Source of the DNA: Pelagibacterium sp. 26DY04
Lineage (GTDB): Bacteria > Pseudomonadota > Alphaproteobacteria > Rhizobiales > Devosiaceae
Length of the DNA stretch: 64,000 bases
Reading direction: 5' to 3'
NCBI RefSeq assembly: GCF_031202305.1
Contig: NZ_CP101731.1
Span: 2,914,001-2,978,000 of the forward strand
Position numbers and translations under genes: made by a program. The notes beneath the pieces were generated by a model. It searched no databases. It was not told the origin of the DNA and was given only the letters and a program-made list of their open reading frames with translations. This document shows positions 51,526 through 61,742 of this stretch, in pieces. Position 1 is the first letter of the stretch, and each line of letters starts with the position of its first letter.

Positions 51526-52119
51526 ATGCCGCGCACCATGGATTCCAACACCCGCCACGCCTTCGCCCTCATGAACGAAGAAACCGAGCGCCCGGAGAGC
51601 CAGGAGAAAAAGCCGGCCCAGCCCGACCGCGTTCAATTTAGCCTTGCGAAAAACGGCATCAGTGTGAGCGCCGCCGTCTCGGTCCAGTATTTCGACACGA
51701 AGGTGCTGCCGATCATGACCAAGTTATTGGCCGAGATCGCGGGCGAAGCCGACGCCACGCCCGCCGAACAGCCCGAGGCACCGCAGGAGACGCGGCCCGA
51801 GCGCTTCCGAAACAAGGAAAGGCCCTCTATCCGGCAGATCATCGAAATGCTGGAGGCAAAATCGGGGCCCGAGGTGGTAAAAGCCGCAGCCATAAGCCTG
51901 ACCCTTTTTCAACAGACTCCGATCTTCACCCGCGAGCGATTGCTGAGTGAGGCCGAAACGGCGATCGGCCATTGGCGCAAGGTCCACGCCAAGACCGCCG
52001 ACGTCATACTCGACTACCTGCTGGCCAGCGGTTTTCTTGTCGAGCGCGGCAATGGCGAACTGTGCATGAACCCCGAAGAAGAAAAAGCCGCCATTCTTGG
52101 CCTGCGGAAGCGGGACTAA
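51526..52119 (+). CDS. Protein of unknown function
   Basis: 197 residues and not recognised. It has a charged, proline-rich N-terminal half (PAQPDRVQFSLAKNGISVSA, then ETRPERFRNKERPS) and a helical C-terminal half (TRERLLSEAETAIGHWRKVH, ADVILDYLLASGFLVE) that could be a winged-helix-like fold. No signal peptide or membrane helix. Alternative starts are 51538 and 51571; none has a clear ribosome site. Codon use is typical of the window, so I accept it as a gene. Convergent with the gntR gene at 52134. Confidence 0.6.
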   Translation: MPRTMDSNTRHAFALMNEETERPESQEKKPAQPDRVQFSLAKNGISVSAAVSVQYFDTKVLPIMTKLLAEIAGEADATPAEQPEAPQETRPERFRNKERPSIRQIIEMLEAKSGPEVVKAAAISLTLFQQTPIFTRERLLSEAETAIGHWRKVHAKTADVILDYLLASGFLVERGNGELCMNPEEEKAAILGLRKRD

Positions 52120-52133
52120 GCACTGATCGCTTC

Positions 52134-52841
52134 CTACTGACCGGCCGATGGCGGCTCCAGGAGATGGCGCTCGACCGCGCGGAGGTGCTGATACATCGCC
52201 TGCCCCGCCCCTTCTAGGTCGCGCTGCTCGATGGCCGTAATGATGCGGTCATGCTCGGCGAAGGAATGGTGATCGGCTGGCGGACGGTCCGCGTTGGAGC
52301 GGAGCATTCCCCACACCACCGCACGTCGGACGGCGTTGAGCGCGTCGAACAAGGCCAGCAACAGCCGGTTGTCCGTCGCTTCGGCGATGCATCGGTGCAG
52401 CTCGTTGTCCGCCGCCTCATATTGGCGCCATGTGCCCGCCCGGCGCGTGCGCTGGACGCAGCGATGCATGGCTTCCACATGGCGTGATGTGGCATTGAGC
52501 GCCGCTTCCCGGGCAATGATCGGCTCGATCAGGAGCCGGGTACGCATAACCTCGGCGGGATTGGTTTCCCGGTCGATCTCGGCCAGGCTGAGCACTTCTA
52601 TCGCCCGACTGCCGGTAAAGGTGCCCTTGCCCACATGCCGCCAGAGTTGGCCTTCCGCCTCCAGCGTCGCCAGCGCCTTTCTTAGATCCGCCCGCGAAAC
52701 TCCGAGCTGTTCGGAAAGCTCGCGTTCGGCCGGAAGACGCGTGTTGGGCGGAAAGTTGTGGCGGGTCAGCCAGGCACGCAACTGCACCAGGGTCGCACCG
52801 TTGCCCTCGCCACTCGTATCGTGATCGTCTGCAATATCCAT
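52134..52841 (-). CDS. GntR-family (FCD) regulator of the adjacent ABC importer operon
   Basis: 235 residues: a GntR winged helix (about 15-85; RLPAERELSEQLGVSRADLR) and an FCD domain (AADNELHRCIAEATDNRLLL, EHDRIITAIEQRDLEGA). Divergent from the NMT1/taurine-type ABC operon. A perfect AACCAAT-N4-ATTGGTT dyad starts 7 nt upstream of its ATG and related sequences lie before the ABC operon, so it probably represses both itself and the importer. Confidence 0.9.
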   Translation of the reverse strand: MDIADDHDTSGEGNGATLVQLRAWLTRHNFPPNTRLPAERELSEQLGVSRADLRKALATLEAEGQLWRHVGKGTFTGSRAIEVLSLAEIDRETNPAEVMRTRLLIEPIIAREAALNATSRHVEAMHRCVQRTRRAGTWRQYEAADNELHRCIAEATDNRLLLALFDALNAVRRAVVWGMLRSNADRPPADHHSFAEHDRIITAIEQRDLEGAGQAMYQHLRAVERHLLEPPSAGQ

Positions 52842-53141
52842 CGCCTAAACCAATTTCGATTGGTTATCCGCAACCTAGCCGGATTTTCGCTTGTGTCAAT
52901 CCAATCGACGCGACCATTTCGGATTACACGAAACACGGCAAAAGCAAAAATGGGCCAAATAAGTTCATCATTATCGCTATATTTCAATTATTTACACAGA
53001 ACCCTTCTCCAAGCACCGCTCTCACCAAAGGGCAGTTGACCTTCAACCAATTTGATGAAATCATCAAACCATTCCGGATTTGGTTGCGCGCAAGGAGGGC
53101 CACCCTCTCCGGAAAGTCATTTCGTAAGGGAGGAGGAACTT
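52842..53141. promoter_or_regulatory. 300-bp divergent control region with GntR-type operators
   Basis: Site A, AACCAAT-TTCG-ATTGGTT (52848-52865), is a perfect dyad overlapping the regulator's leader. Site B, AACCA-N9-TGGTT (53067-53085), is a relaxed copy with the same total length of 18-19 bp. Site C, TTTGATGA-AA-TCATCAAA (53051-53068), is a separate perfect dyad abutting B. AACCAA also begins at 53045. The gap is AT-rich and has no other gene. Site B lies 57 bp before the first transporter gene. Confidence 0.65.
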
Positions 53142-54131
53142 ATGAAAACAACCCGCAACATCTTGGCGAGCGCCATGGTCTCGGTGACCATGATGGCCGG
53201 CATCTCGCTCAGCGCCCTGCCTGCCTGGGCCCAGGAAGCGCCGATGCGTGTCGCCATGGGCGATATCGCAAGCGTCGAAAGCCTGGGGCTCCTTGTCGCC
53301 ATGGAGCGCACCAAGGAACGCGGCGTGCCCATGGAGCTCACATTCTTCAATTCCGAGGATGTCGCAAGCCAGGCCGTGGTCGGCGGACAGGCCGATATCG
53401 GAGTTGGCGCGCCCTATGCCTTTATTCAGAATTCCAACGCCCCGATCCGCATGTTCTACAGGATGACCACGCTTCTGTTCTTCCCGGTGGTCAATTCCGA
53501 AGTCTATTCGGGCTGGGAAGACCTCGATGGCCAGGAGGTCACCGTTCACTCACGCGGCTCGGGCACCGAAGCGCTGATGCGGCTCATGGAAAGCCAGCAT
53601 GGCATCCAGTTCTCAAACCTCAGCTACGTTCCGGGCGCCGAAGTACGGGCAGGTGCGCTATTGCAGGGTACGATCAACGCCACGATCGTCGATGCCGCCT
53701 CCATGCGGTTGCTTGAGGAAGAAGCGCCGGGCAAGTTCGTGCAATTGCCCGTCGAAGGCGTCAATGCCACCGACGAAGCGCTCTATGCCAACACCAATTT
53801 CCTGGAAAGCCGCAGCGAGGACGTCGCCGTCTTCGTCGAGGAACTGCTCGGCACCTGGGAAGACATCAACGAAAATCCCCAACGCGTCGCCGAATGGCGC
53901 GAGCAATACGATCTTCTGCCCGATCTTCCGGCGGAAGCAGCCGGCGATGTCGCGGCCTTCTACACCGAGGCCGTCGAGGGCGGTGTACTCCCGCTGGGCG
54001 GGGGCACGCCCGAGGATGTGACCGACGACCTCGAATTCCTCGTTGCCGCCGGTCAGGTTACCGCACCCGAGGGCGAAACCGATGTTTCGATGTTCTGGGA
54101 CTTCGGCCCTCTGGACGCCGCACGACAGTAA
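53142..54131 (+). CDS. NMT1/taurine-type ABC transporter substrate-binding protein
   Basis: A periplasmic receptor of 329 residues. Signal peptide 1-30 (MKTTRNILASAMVSVTMMAG..AWA|QE). The fold is the SsuA/TauA/ThiY-like type II binding protein: VESLGLLVAMERTKERGVP, FNSEDVASQAVVGGQADIGV and TVHSRGSGTEALMRLMES. GGGAGGAGG precedes the ATG. First gene of the operon; a terminator-like hairpin follows. Ligand unknown; the FAH-family enzyme in the operon suggests an aromatic or ring-cleavage-related acid. Confidence 0.88.
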   Translation: MKTTRNILASAMVSVTMMAGISLSALPAWAQEAPMRVAMGDIASVESLGLLVAMERTKERGVPMELTFFNSEDVASQAVVGGQADIGVGAPYAFIQNSNAPIRMFYRMTTLLFFPVVNSEVYSGWEDLDGQEVTVHSRGSGTEALMRLMESQHGIQFSNLSYVPGAEVRAGALLQGTINATIVDAASMRLLEEEAPGKFVQLPVEGVNATDEALYANTNFLESRSEDVAVFVEELLGTWEDINENPQRVAEWREQYDLLPDLPAEAAGDVAAFYTEAVEGGVLPLGGGTPEDVTDDLEFLVAAGQVTAPEGETDVSMFWDFGPLDAARQ

Positions 54132-54135
54132 GCAT

Positions 54136-54176
54136 GAGGGGCCGGTCTGAATCGCCTGGCCTGCCCCTCTCTTTTT
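54136..54176 (+). terminator. Attenuator-like hairpin between the binding protein and permease genes
   Basis: GAGGGGC (54136-54142) pairs with GCCCCTC (54163-54169), followed by TCTTTTT. It sits 4 nt after the binding-protein stop and 20 bp before the permease start. Partial termination here would give more receptor than membrane components, a common device in binding-protein-dependent operons. Confidence 0.65.
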
Positions 54177-54196
54177 CTCGAGCTTCTGGTGACTTC

Positions 54197-55020
54197 ATGT
54201 CTAGCCTGCACACGGCCGATGCCGCCCTGCTGCGTGACCGATCTGACGCCCCCGGCTTTCTGGCCCGCCTCGTGGAAGTGCCTCTGATCTGGAAACTGCT
54301 TTCGATCGCCCTGTTCGCCCTCGCCTGGGAACTGGCGGGCCGCTCGGGGTTCAATTTCTCGTTCCCGACCTTCTCGGCCACCGTGGCAGCCTTCTGGTCC
54401 ATGCTGGCCGATGGCTCCATGGGCATGGCCTATCTGCGCACGGTCGAGCCGCTGCTGATCGGTCTCGCCTTTTCTCTTCTCGTCGGTGTCACCATGGGCG
54501 TGGCCATGGGTTTGCGCGAAGATGTCGAATGGCTGGCCTTGCCGATCTTCATCGTCATGCAGGCCGCCCCTATGGCGGCGCTCATCCCCCTGGTGACCTT
54601 CATCTACGGCATCAGTCTTGCCGCCAAGGTCGTGGCCGTCGTGATGCTCGCCATGCCGGTCATCACCATCAACTCCTACAAGGCCGTCCGCAACGTGCCC
54701 GGCTCGCTTGTTTCCATGTGCCATTCCTTCATGGGCAACCGGCGCCAGCAGATCTGGTATGTGGTCATTCCCGCCGCCAGCCCCATGATGTTCGCCGGCA
54801 TCCGGCTCGGCGTCGCAGAGGGGTTTTCGGGCGTCGTGCTTGCCGAACTGCTGATCACCCCGACCGGCATCGGCGACCTCATCACCTTCCACCGCTCGGT
54901 GGCCAATTTCGCCCACATGTACGCAACCATCGCCTCGATCGTCCTGTTCGCGGTGCTCGCCGTTGGCGTGCTGCAATGGATCGAAACCCTGCTGTTCCGC
55001 CCGGAAAAACGGAGTGTGAA

Positions 55021-55024
<4 letters not shown>
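54197..55024 (+). CDS. ABC transporter permease (SsuC/TauC type), first
   Basis: An inner-membrane subunit of 275 residues with about six helices. The cytoplasmic EAA loop that contacts the ATPase is MCHSFMGNRRQQIWYVVIPA and continues ASPMMFAGIRLGVAEGF. The start at 54197 (MSSLHTADAAL) is the first sensible ATG after the hairpin. Overlaps the ATPase gene by ATGA. Confidence 0.9.
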
Positions 55025-55830
<806 letters not shown>

Positions 55831-55833
55831 GCC

Positions 55834-56586
55834 ATGACCCTGTTCGGACATAGAGTACCCAGAATGGCCTCTCTGGTCGTCTGGCTGATCATCTGGGAGA
55901 TCGTGGGCCAGCTCGAACTGCTGATGCTGTTCCCGCCCTTTTCCTCGGTGCTCGTCGCCATGGCCGAGGTCGTCACCGCCAGAAGCTTTGCCGAGGCCGT
56001 CTGGATCACTCTTTCATCCTACGCCCTGGGCATGGCGCTGTCCCTCGTCGTGGGGATTTCCATCGGCATTCTGATGGGGCTCTTCAAGCCCATCGACAAC
56101 ATGCTCAACATGTGGGTCAACATCTTCCTCTCGGCTCCTCTGTCGGCGCTGGTCCCCATCTTCATGATCCTGTTCGGCCTGGGCACGCCCACAGTGGTCG
56201 TCACGGTCTTTATGTTCGCCGTCTGGATCATTGTCCTCGATACCCGCGCTGGGGTTCAGAACATCTCGCCATCATTGATCGAGATGTCCCGCTCGTTCGG
56301 CGCCAATCGCCGGGAGCGCGCCAGGATCGTGCTGCTCGCCGCCCTGCCCGAAATCCTCGCCGGCATCCGGCTCGGCATGGTCCGCGGCGTCAAGGGCGTT
56401 GTCATCGGCCAGTTGCTGGTGTCGATCATCGGCGTTGGCGCGCTGTTCTCGCTCTATCAGCAGAACTTCCTGATGAGCCATTTCTGGGCGCTCGTCGTCC
56501 TTCTGTTCACCTTTGCCTTGACCATGGCGGACCTTGTCGGCCGGCTGGAAAAACGCATCGAATACTACGCACACGTTAGGAGCTAA
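55834..56586 (+). CDS. ABC transporter permease (SsuC/TauC type), second
   Basis: 250 residues with about six helices. The EAA loop is MSRSFGANRRERARIVLLAA followed by LPEILAGIRLGMVRGVKGVV. Together with the first permease it gives a heterodimeric pore, less common than the single permease used by SsuC/TauC systems. Starts 3 nt after the ATPase stop; the FAH-family gene begins 2 nt after it. Confidence 0.9.
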   Translation: MTLFGHRVPRMASLVVWLIIWEIVGQLELLMLFPPFSSVLVAMAEVVTARSFAEAVWITLSSYALGMALSLVVGISIGILMGLFKPIDNMLNMWVNIFLSAPLSALVPIFMILFGLGTPTVVVTVFMFAVWIIVLDTRAGVQNISPSLIEMSRSFGANRRERARIVLLAALPEILAGIRLGMVRGVKGVVIGQLLVSIIGVGALFSLYQQNFLMSHFWALVVLLFTFALTMADLVGRLEKRIEYYAHVRS

Positions 56587-56588
56587 AA

Positions 56589-57305
56589 ATGAGCGAAAGT
56601 GCACTCAGGGCCAATCCGACCGCCGGTTTCGTGATCGCCCCCAACCCGATCCCGACCCTGCCGGTCGAAGGTTCGAGCGAACTTTTCCCGGTCAACCGCA
56701 TCTTCTGCATCGGTCGCAACTACGCCGCCCATGCCGTCGAGATGGGCCACGATCCCGACAAGGAGCCGCCCTTCTTCTTTTTCAAGCACGGAGCGGCGGT
56801 GATTACTGACGGCACCTTCCCTTATCCCACGGAAACCTCGGACGTGCATCACGAGGTCGAAATGGTCGTCGCGCTCTCCAAGGGCGGCACCGATATTGCC
56901 GTCGATGACGCGCTTGACCACGTCTATGGCTATGGCGTCGGGCTCGACATGACCCGCCGCGATCTCCAAGGCGAAGCCAAAAAGCTCGGCCGCCCCTGGG
57001 AGGTCGCCAAGAGCTTCGAGGCATCTGCTCCCTGCGGCTCTCTGGTTCCCGCCAGTCGTATCGGCCATCCCGACCAGGGGAGAGTCGCCCTGGCGGTCAA
57101 TGGCCAGACGCGCCAGGAAGGCGATCTCAACCAGATGCTCTGGAAAGTACCGGAAATGATCTCGATCCTTTCGCGCTACTTCACGCTCCAGCCCGGCGAC
57201 GTGATCATGAGCGGCACCCCCTCGGGCGTCGGCGCCGTCGAGCGCGGCGACACTATCGTCGCCAGCATCGATAGCGTTGGCGAGATCACCGTAAAGGTCG
57301 TCTGA
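56589..57305 (+). CDS. Fumarylacetoacetate hydrolase-family protein
   Basis: 238 residues. The FAH C-terminal-type domain begins IFCIGRNYAAHAVEMGHDPD; divalent metal ligands are the two Glu of HHEVEMVVAL and Asp in GYGVGLDMTRRDLQ; LNQMLWKVPEMISILSRYFT and IMSGTPSGVGAVERGD close the fold. Members of this size are fumarylpyruvate/maleylpyruvate hydrolases or oxaloacetate and 2-oxo acid decarboxylases or hydrolases. Its place inside an importer operon implies it acts on the imported compound. AGGAG precedes the ATG. Confidence 0.9.
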   Translation: MSESALRANPTAGFVIAPNPIPTLPVEGSSELFPVNRIFCIGRNYAAHAVEMGHDPDKEPPFFFFKHGAAVITDGTFPYPTETSDVHHEVEMVVALSKGGTDIAVDDALDHVYGYGVGLDMTRRDLQGEAKKLGRPWEVAKSFEASAPCGSLVPASRIGHPDQGRVALAVNGQTRQEGDLNQMLWKVPEMISILSRYFTLQPGDVIMSGTPSGVGAVERGDTIVASIDSVGEITVKVV

Positions 57306-57316
57306 TCTCCCTTCCC

Positions 57317-57350
57317 GGCGGAGCGCCCCACGTGCTCCGCCTCTTTCCCT
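57317..57350 (+). terminator. Probable terminator after the FAH-family gene
   Basis: GGCGGAGC (57317-57324) and GCTCCGCC (57334-57341) form a perfect 8-bp stem with a 9-nt loop, followed by TCTTTCCCT. The pyrimidine tail is mixed rather than pure U, so termination may be partial, allowing read-through into the exporter gene 25 nt further on. Confidence 0.6.
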
Positions 57351-57365
57351 CAAGGTTCAACATCC

Positions 57366-58190
57366 ATGTTCGACGTCGACCCCGGCCAAGCACTGTTCCT
57401 GCTCGGCATCCTGATCGCGACCGGCGCTGTTGCCGGCATCGTCTCCGGCCTGCTCGGCGTGGGCGGCGGCATTGTCATCGTGCCGGTGCTGTTTTTCGTA
57501 TTCCTGGCGCTCGACATATCCGAAGCGGTGCGCATGCACGTAGCTGTGGGCACCTCCCTTGCCACCATCATCTTCACCGGCTTTATCTCGGCCCGTTCCC
57601 ATTGGAAGCGCGGCAGCGTCGATACCGCATTGCTCAAAAGCTGGGGGCCCTGGATCGCATTGGGCGTGGTTTTGGGAACCGTGGTCGGTGGCAACGTCTC
57701 GGGCGCCGTGCTCACACTGGTCTTTGCGGTGATCGCGGCGCTGGTCGCCATCAACATGGCGTTCAAACCCGCCGACAATGTCGCCCCCAGGCCGATGCCA
57801 AAGACGCCGCTCAAGCAGTTCCTTTCGATGGTCATCGGGCTGATCTCGGTAATGATGGGGATCGGCGGCGGCACGCTCGCGGTGCCCATCCTCTCGTTTT
57901 TCACCTATCCCATCCGCCTCGCCGTCGGCACGGCCGCCGCGATCGGGCTGATCATCGCCATTCCCGGCACCATCGGCTATGCCCTGTTCGGCCTGGGCGC
58001 CGAGAACTTGCCGCCCTTTTCGCTGGGCTATGTCAATCTCGCCGGCCTCATCGCCATCATTCCCACCTCGATGCTCACCGCCCCGCTCGGCGTGAGGATC
58101 GCTCATTCCATTCCTCAACTCGCCCTGCGCTGGTGCTTCGCCGCCTTCCTCGCCATCACCTCGATACGGATGATCACCAGCATCTGGTAG
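57366..58190 (+). CDS. TauE/SafE-family (TSUP) anion exporter
   Basis: 274 residues with about eight helices in two repeats. The family glycine-rich motifs are seen twice: GIVSGLLGVGGGIVIVPVLF near the N-terminus and MMGIGGGTLAVPILSFFTYP in the middle. Such proteins export sulfite, sulfoacetate or other organic anions. Its place behind a taurine-type importer suggests removal of a by-product such as sulfite, but no sulfonate-cleaving enzyme is visible. Convergent with the sugar ABC operon. Confidence 0.85.
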   Translation: MFDVDPGQALFLLGILIATGAVAGIVSGLLGVGGGIVIVPVLFFVFLALDISEAVRMHVAVGTSLATIIFTGFISARSHWKRGSVDTALLKSWGPWIALGVVLGTVVGGNVSGAVLTLVFAVIAALVAINMAFKPADNVAPRPMPKTPLKQFLSMVIGLISVMMGIGGGTLAVPILSFFTYPIRLAVGTAAAIGLIIAIPGTIGYALFGLGAENLPPFSLGYVNLAGLIAIIPTSMLTAPLGVRIAHSIPQLALRWCFAAFLAITSIRMITSIW

Positions 58191-58205
58191 GGCAATGACT
58201 GGCTG

Positions 58206-58895
58206 CTAGTGCCGCATCTGCCGCGCTGCCTGCACAATAGGCGCGACCGCATCATGCAGGCCGTCGGGCGTATCACCAGTGACCACGACGCCCAGCAACG
58301 CGCCCGCGATACCAGCCTCTCTGAGCCGAGCCGTATCCCCGGGCACGAAGCGCTTTTGGCTCGGGGCGATAACTGGGGCGGCGCTCTTTTGCGCAATGGC
58401 ACGGTAGGCATCGAGATCGGCTTCATCGAGCGGGGTGCCATAGGCGGAAAAGGGCACGATTGACGCTTCGATGATCGCGCCGGGCAGCGCATTCATCTCT
58501 GCCAGATCCGCCTCCGTGCTCGTGTCGGCCATGGCCGGCATCGGCCGCAGCCGGCAAGCGAGAAGATGCGGTTGCATATGCGCGAAATAGACGTTGAAGC
58601 CCTCAAACCCCAAATCGGCGAGCGCCTCCATTTCCCCCGCGCTCGGCACAGTTTCCTGTCCGGCCATCACCAGCAGCGGCAGACCGAGACTTGCCACCGC
58701 TTCAATGAACGGCCGCTCCTCCTCGAACGAGCCAAAGGTCGTTCCCGAGGCGCGATGATAGGCGTTAAGGTGCAGCTTGAGCGCATCTGCCCCCGCATCC
58801 CGCGCCGCCTCGGCCAGCGCCATGTCGTGACGCGGCAAAGAGACGGCTATGGGAAACGCTCCGCTCTTGAGAGCGGCATGGAAATGGTCGGTCAT
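58206..58895 (-). CDS. Putative TIM-barrel protein at the end of the sugar ABC operon
   Basis: Not assigned to a family. About 229 residues from the ATG at 58895, 10 nt after the ATPase stop; an upstream in-frame start at 58934 overlaps that gene. Repeated beta-alpha units (MALAEAARDAGADALKLHLN, ERPFIEAVASLGLPLLVMAG, MEALADLGFEGFNVYFAH) and a C-terminal phosphate-site-like GIAGALLGVVVTGDTP suggest a barrel related to KDPG aldolase or ribulose-phosphate epimerase folds. Probably processes the imported sugar. Confidence 0.65.
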   Translation of the reverse strand: MTDHFHAALKSGAFPIAVSLPRHDMALAEAARDAGADALKLHLNAYHRASGTTFGSFEEERPFIEAVASLGLPLLVMAGQETVPSAGEMEALADLGFEGFNVYFAHMQPHLLACRLRPMPAMADTSTEADLAEMNALPGAIIEASIVPFSAYGTPLDEADLDAYRAIAQKSAAPVIAPSQKRFVPGDTARLREAGIAGALLGVVVTGDTPDGLHDAVAPIVQAARQMRH

Positions 58896-58905
58896 CGCAA
58901 AGCTT

Positions 58906-59952
<1,047 letters not shown>

Positions 59953-59955
59953 GGG

Positions 59956-60798
59956 TCAACCCTTGAGACCGGTATGAGCCAGCCCCTCAACGAACTGGCG
60001 CTGGGCGATGATGAAAACGATGAGCACGGGGATGGCGGTCATTGTGGCCGCCGCAAGCTGGATGTTCCACATTGCCCCGCCATAGGCGTCGGTGAACTGG
60101 GTCAGCGCCTGGGGAAGCGTGAATAATTCGGGTGAAGACAGGAACACGATCGGCTCGAGATAGAGATTCCATGAATGGAGGAAGGTGAAGATCGCCACCG
60201 CCCCCAGCGCCGGCCGCGCCAGCGGCAACGCGATGGTCCAGAAGATCTTGAACCGTCCCAGCCCATCGACCCGCGCCGCTTCCTCGAGTTCCTTTGGCAG
60301 CGCGATAAAGAACTGACGCATGACGAAAGTCGCGAACACCGAGGGCGCCCCGAAGATCGGCACCAGGATCAGCGGCCAATGAGTGTTGATCATGTCCCAG
60401 CCCAGAAACATCTGGAACAGCGGCACGATGGTGACCTCGGCAGGGATCAAGAGACCGAGCAGCACCACCATGAACAGGGTATTGGCGAAGGGAAAGCGGA
60501 TGCGCGCGAAAGCGTAGCCCGCCATCGAGGAGAACAGCATCGTCCCTGCCGTCACCAGCGCCGCGATATAGGCCGAGTTCCAGTACTGCTGCGCAAATGG
60601 CTGCAGCTCGAACACCTGCGCATAGGTCGAAAGATCGACCCGCCGGGGTACGATTTCAGGCGGAAAGGCAAAAATGTCCGAGATCGGCTTGACCGAAGAG
60701 GTGACCATCCACCAGGTCGGAAAGACGAAGGGGATGAGCAGTACCGTCATCAGTCCGTAGACCACGACCTTCATCGCCGGCGAGAGATCAGTTTTCAT
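59956..60798 (-). CDS. Sugar ABC transporter permease (MalG type)
   Basis: 280 residues with six predicted helices. The EAA loop is LPKELEEAARVDGLGRFKIF followed by WTIALPLARPALGAVAIFTF, standard for the CUT1 carbohydrate family. Overlaps the first permease gene by 11 nt. Confidence 0.92.
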   Translation of the reverse strand: MKTDLSPAMKVVVYGLMTVLLIPFVFPTWWMVTSSVKPISDIFAFPPEIVPRRVDLSTYAQVFELQPFAQQYWNSAYIAALVTAGTMLFSSMAGYAFARIRFPFANTLFMVVLLGLLIPAEVTIVPLFQMFLGWDMINTHWPLILVPIFGAPSVFATFVMRQFFIALPKELEEAARVDGLGRFKIFWTIALPLARPALGAVAIFTFLHSWNLYLEPIVFLSSPELFTLPQALTQFTDAYGGAMWNIQLAAATMTAIPVLIVFIIAQRQFVEGLAHTGLKG

Positions 60799-61720
60799 AG
60801 AAGACGAGCCTCCGGCGCATCTGCCATTGGGCGAAGGTCAGAGCCGCGACGATCAGGAACAACAGAATCGAGAGCGTCGCGCCATAGCCGAATTTGTGGA
60901 ACTGGAAGGCCTGCTGGTAGAGGTAATAGACGAGCACCGTCGTCGACATTCCCGGCCCGCCCTGGGTAAGAACCGCGATCTGGGCGAAGACCTGGAGCGA
61001 TCCCACGATGGTGATGATCGAAGTCAGCAGAATGGTCGGGCTGATCATCGGCATGGTGATGCGTGTGAACTGCGCCCATGCCGGCGTTCCATCGACCCGC
61101 GCCGCCTCGTAAAGTTCCCGCGGCACGCCCTGCAGCGCGGCGAGAAAAAGGATCATGTTGAGCCCCACATTCTTGAACACCTGTACGACGATCACCGAAA
61201 TCATCGCCGTGGTCGGTTCCCGCAGCCAATTCGGCCCCTCGACTCCGAACAGCGCCAGAATGGCGTTGATGCCGCCATTGTTCTGAAGCAGAAAGCTCCA
61301 CACGATGGTCCAGGCGACGAGCGAGACGACGACCGGCGAGAAAAACAGTGTCCGGTAAACCGTGATGCCCTTGAGCTTCTGGTCCAAAAGCACTGCCAGC
61401 AGCAGCGCCAGCGACATGTTGAAGACGACGAGGCCCACCGAAAACAGTACGGTGGCACCGAGCACCTGCGGCAGGCCGGGATCGCTCAACAGCGCCTGGT
61501 AATTGCCCAGGCCCTGGAACCGGAACGTTTGCGCCAAAACGTTCCATTCGTGCAGCGAGTACCAGAACACCAGCCCCAGCGGGATCAAAACGAAGGTGAT
61601 GATCCCGATCAGTTGCGGAGCGATGAACAGATAGCCGGCCAGAGCGTCGCGGCGCTCCATCGTCCAGAAGTGCCGCTTGCGCGTCTTGCCGGTTGATGAT
61701 GATTGTGCCGCGACGGTCAT
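60788..61720 (-). CDS. Sugar ABC transporter permease (MalF type)
   Basis: 310 residues with six predicted helices after a short basic N-terminus. The EAA loop is VPRELYEAARVDGTPAWAQF followed by TRITMPMISPTILLTSII. Its 3' end overlaps the MalG-type gene. CUT1 systems of this shape import mono- to oligosaccharides or polyols. Confidence 0.92.
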   Translation of the reverse strand: MTVAAQSSSTGKTRKRHFWTMERRDALAGYLFIAPQLIGIITFVLIPLGLVFWYSLHEWNVLAQTFRFQGLGNYQALLSDPGLPQVLGATVLFSVGLVVFNMSLALLLAVLLDQKLKGITVYRTLFFSPVVVSLVAWTIVWSFLLQNNGGINAILALFGVEGPNWLREPTTAMISVIVVQVFKNVGLNMILFLAALQGVPRELYEAARVDGTPAWAQFTRITMPMISPTILLTSIITIVGSLQVFAQIAVLTQGGPGMSTTVLVYYLYQQAFQFHKFGYGATLSILLFLIVAALTFAQWQMRRRLVFYEN

Positions 61721-61742
61721 TGGCGTGTTCCCGACAACCAGA

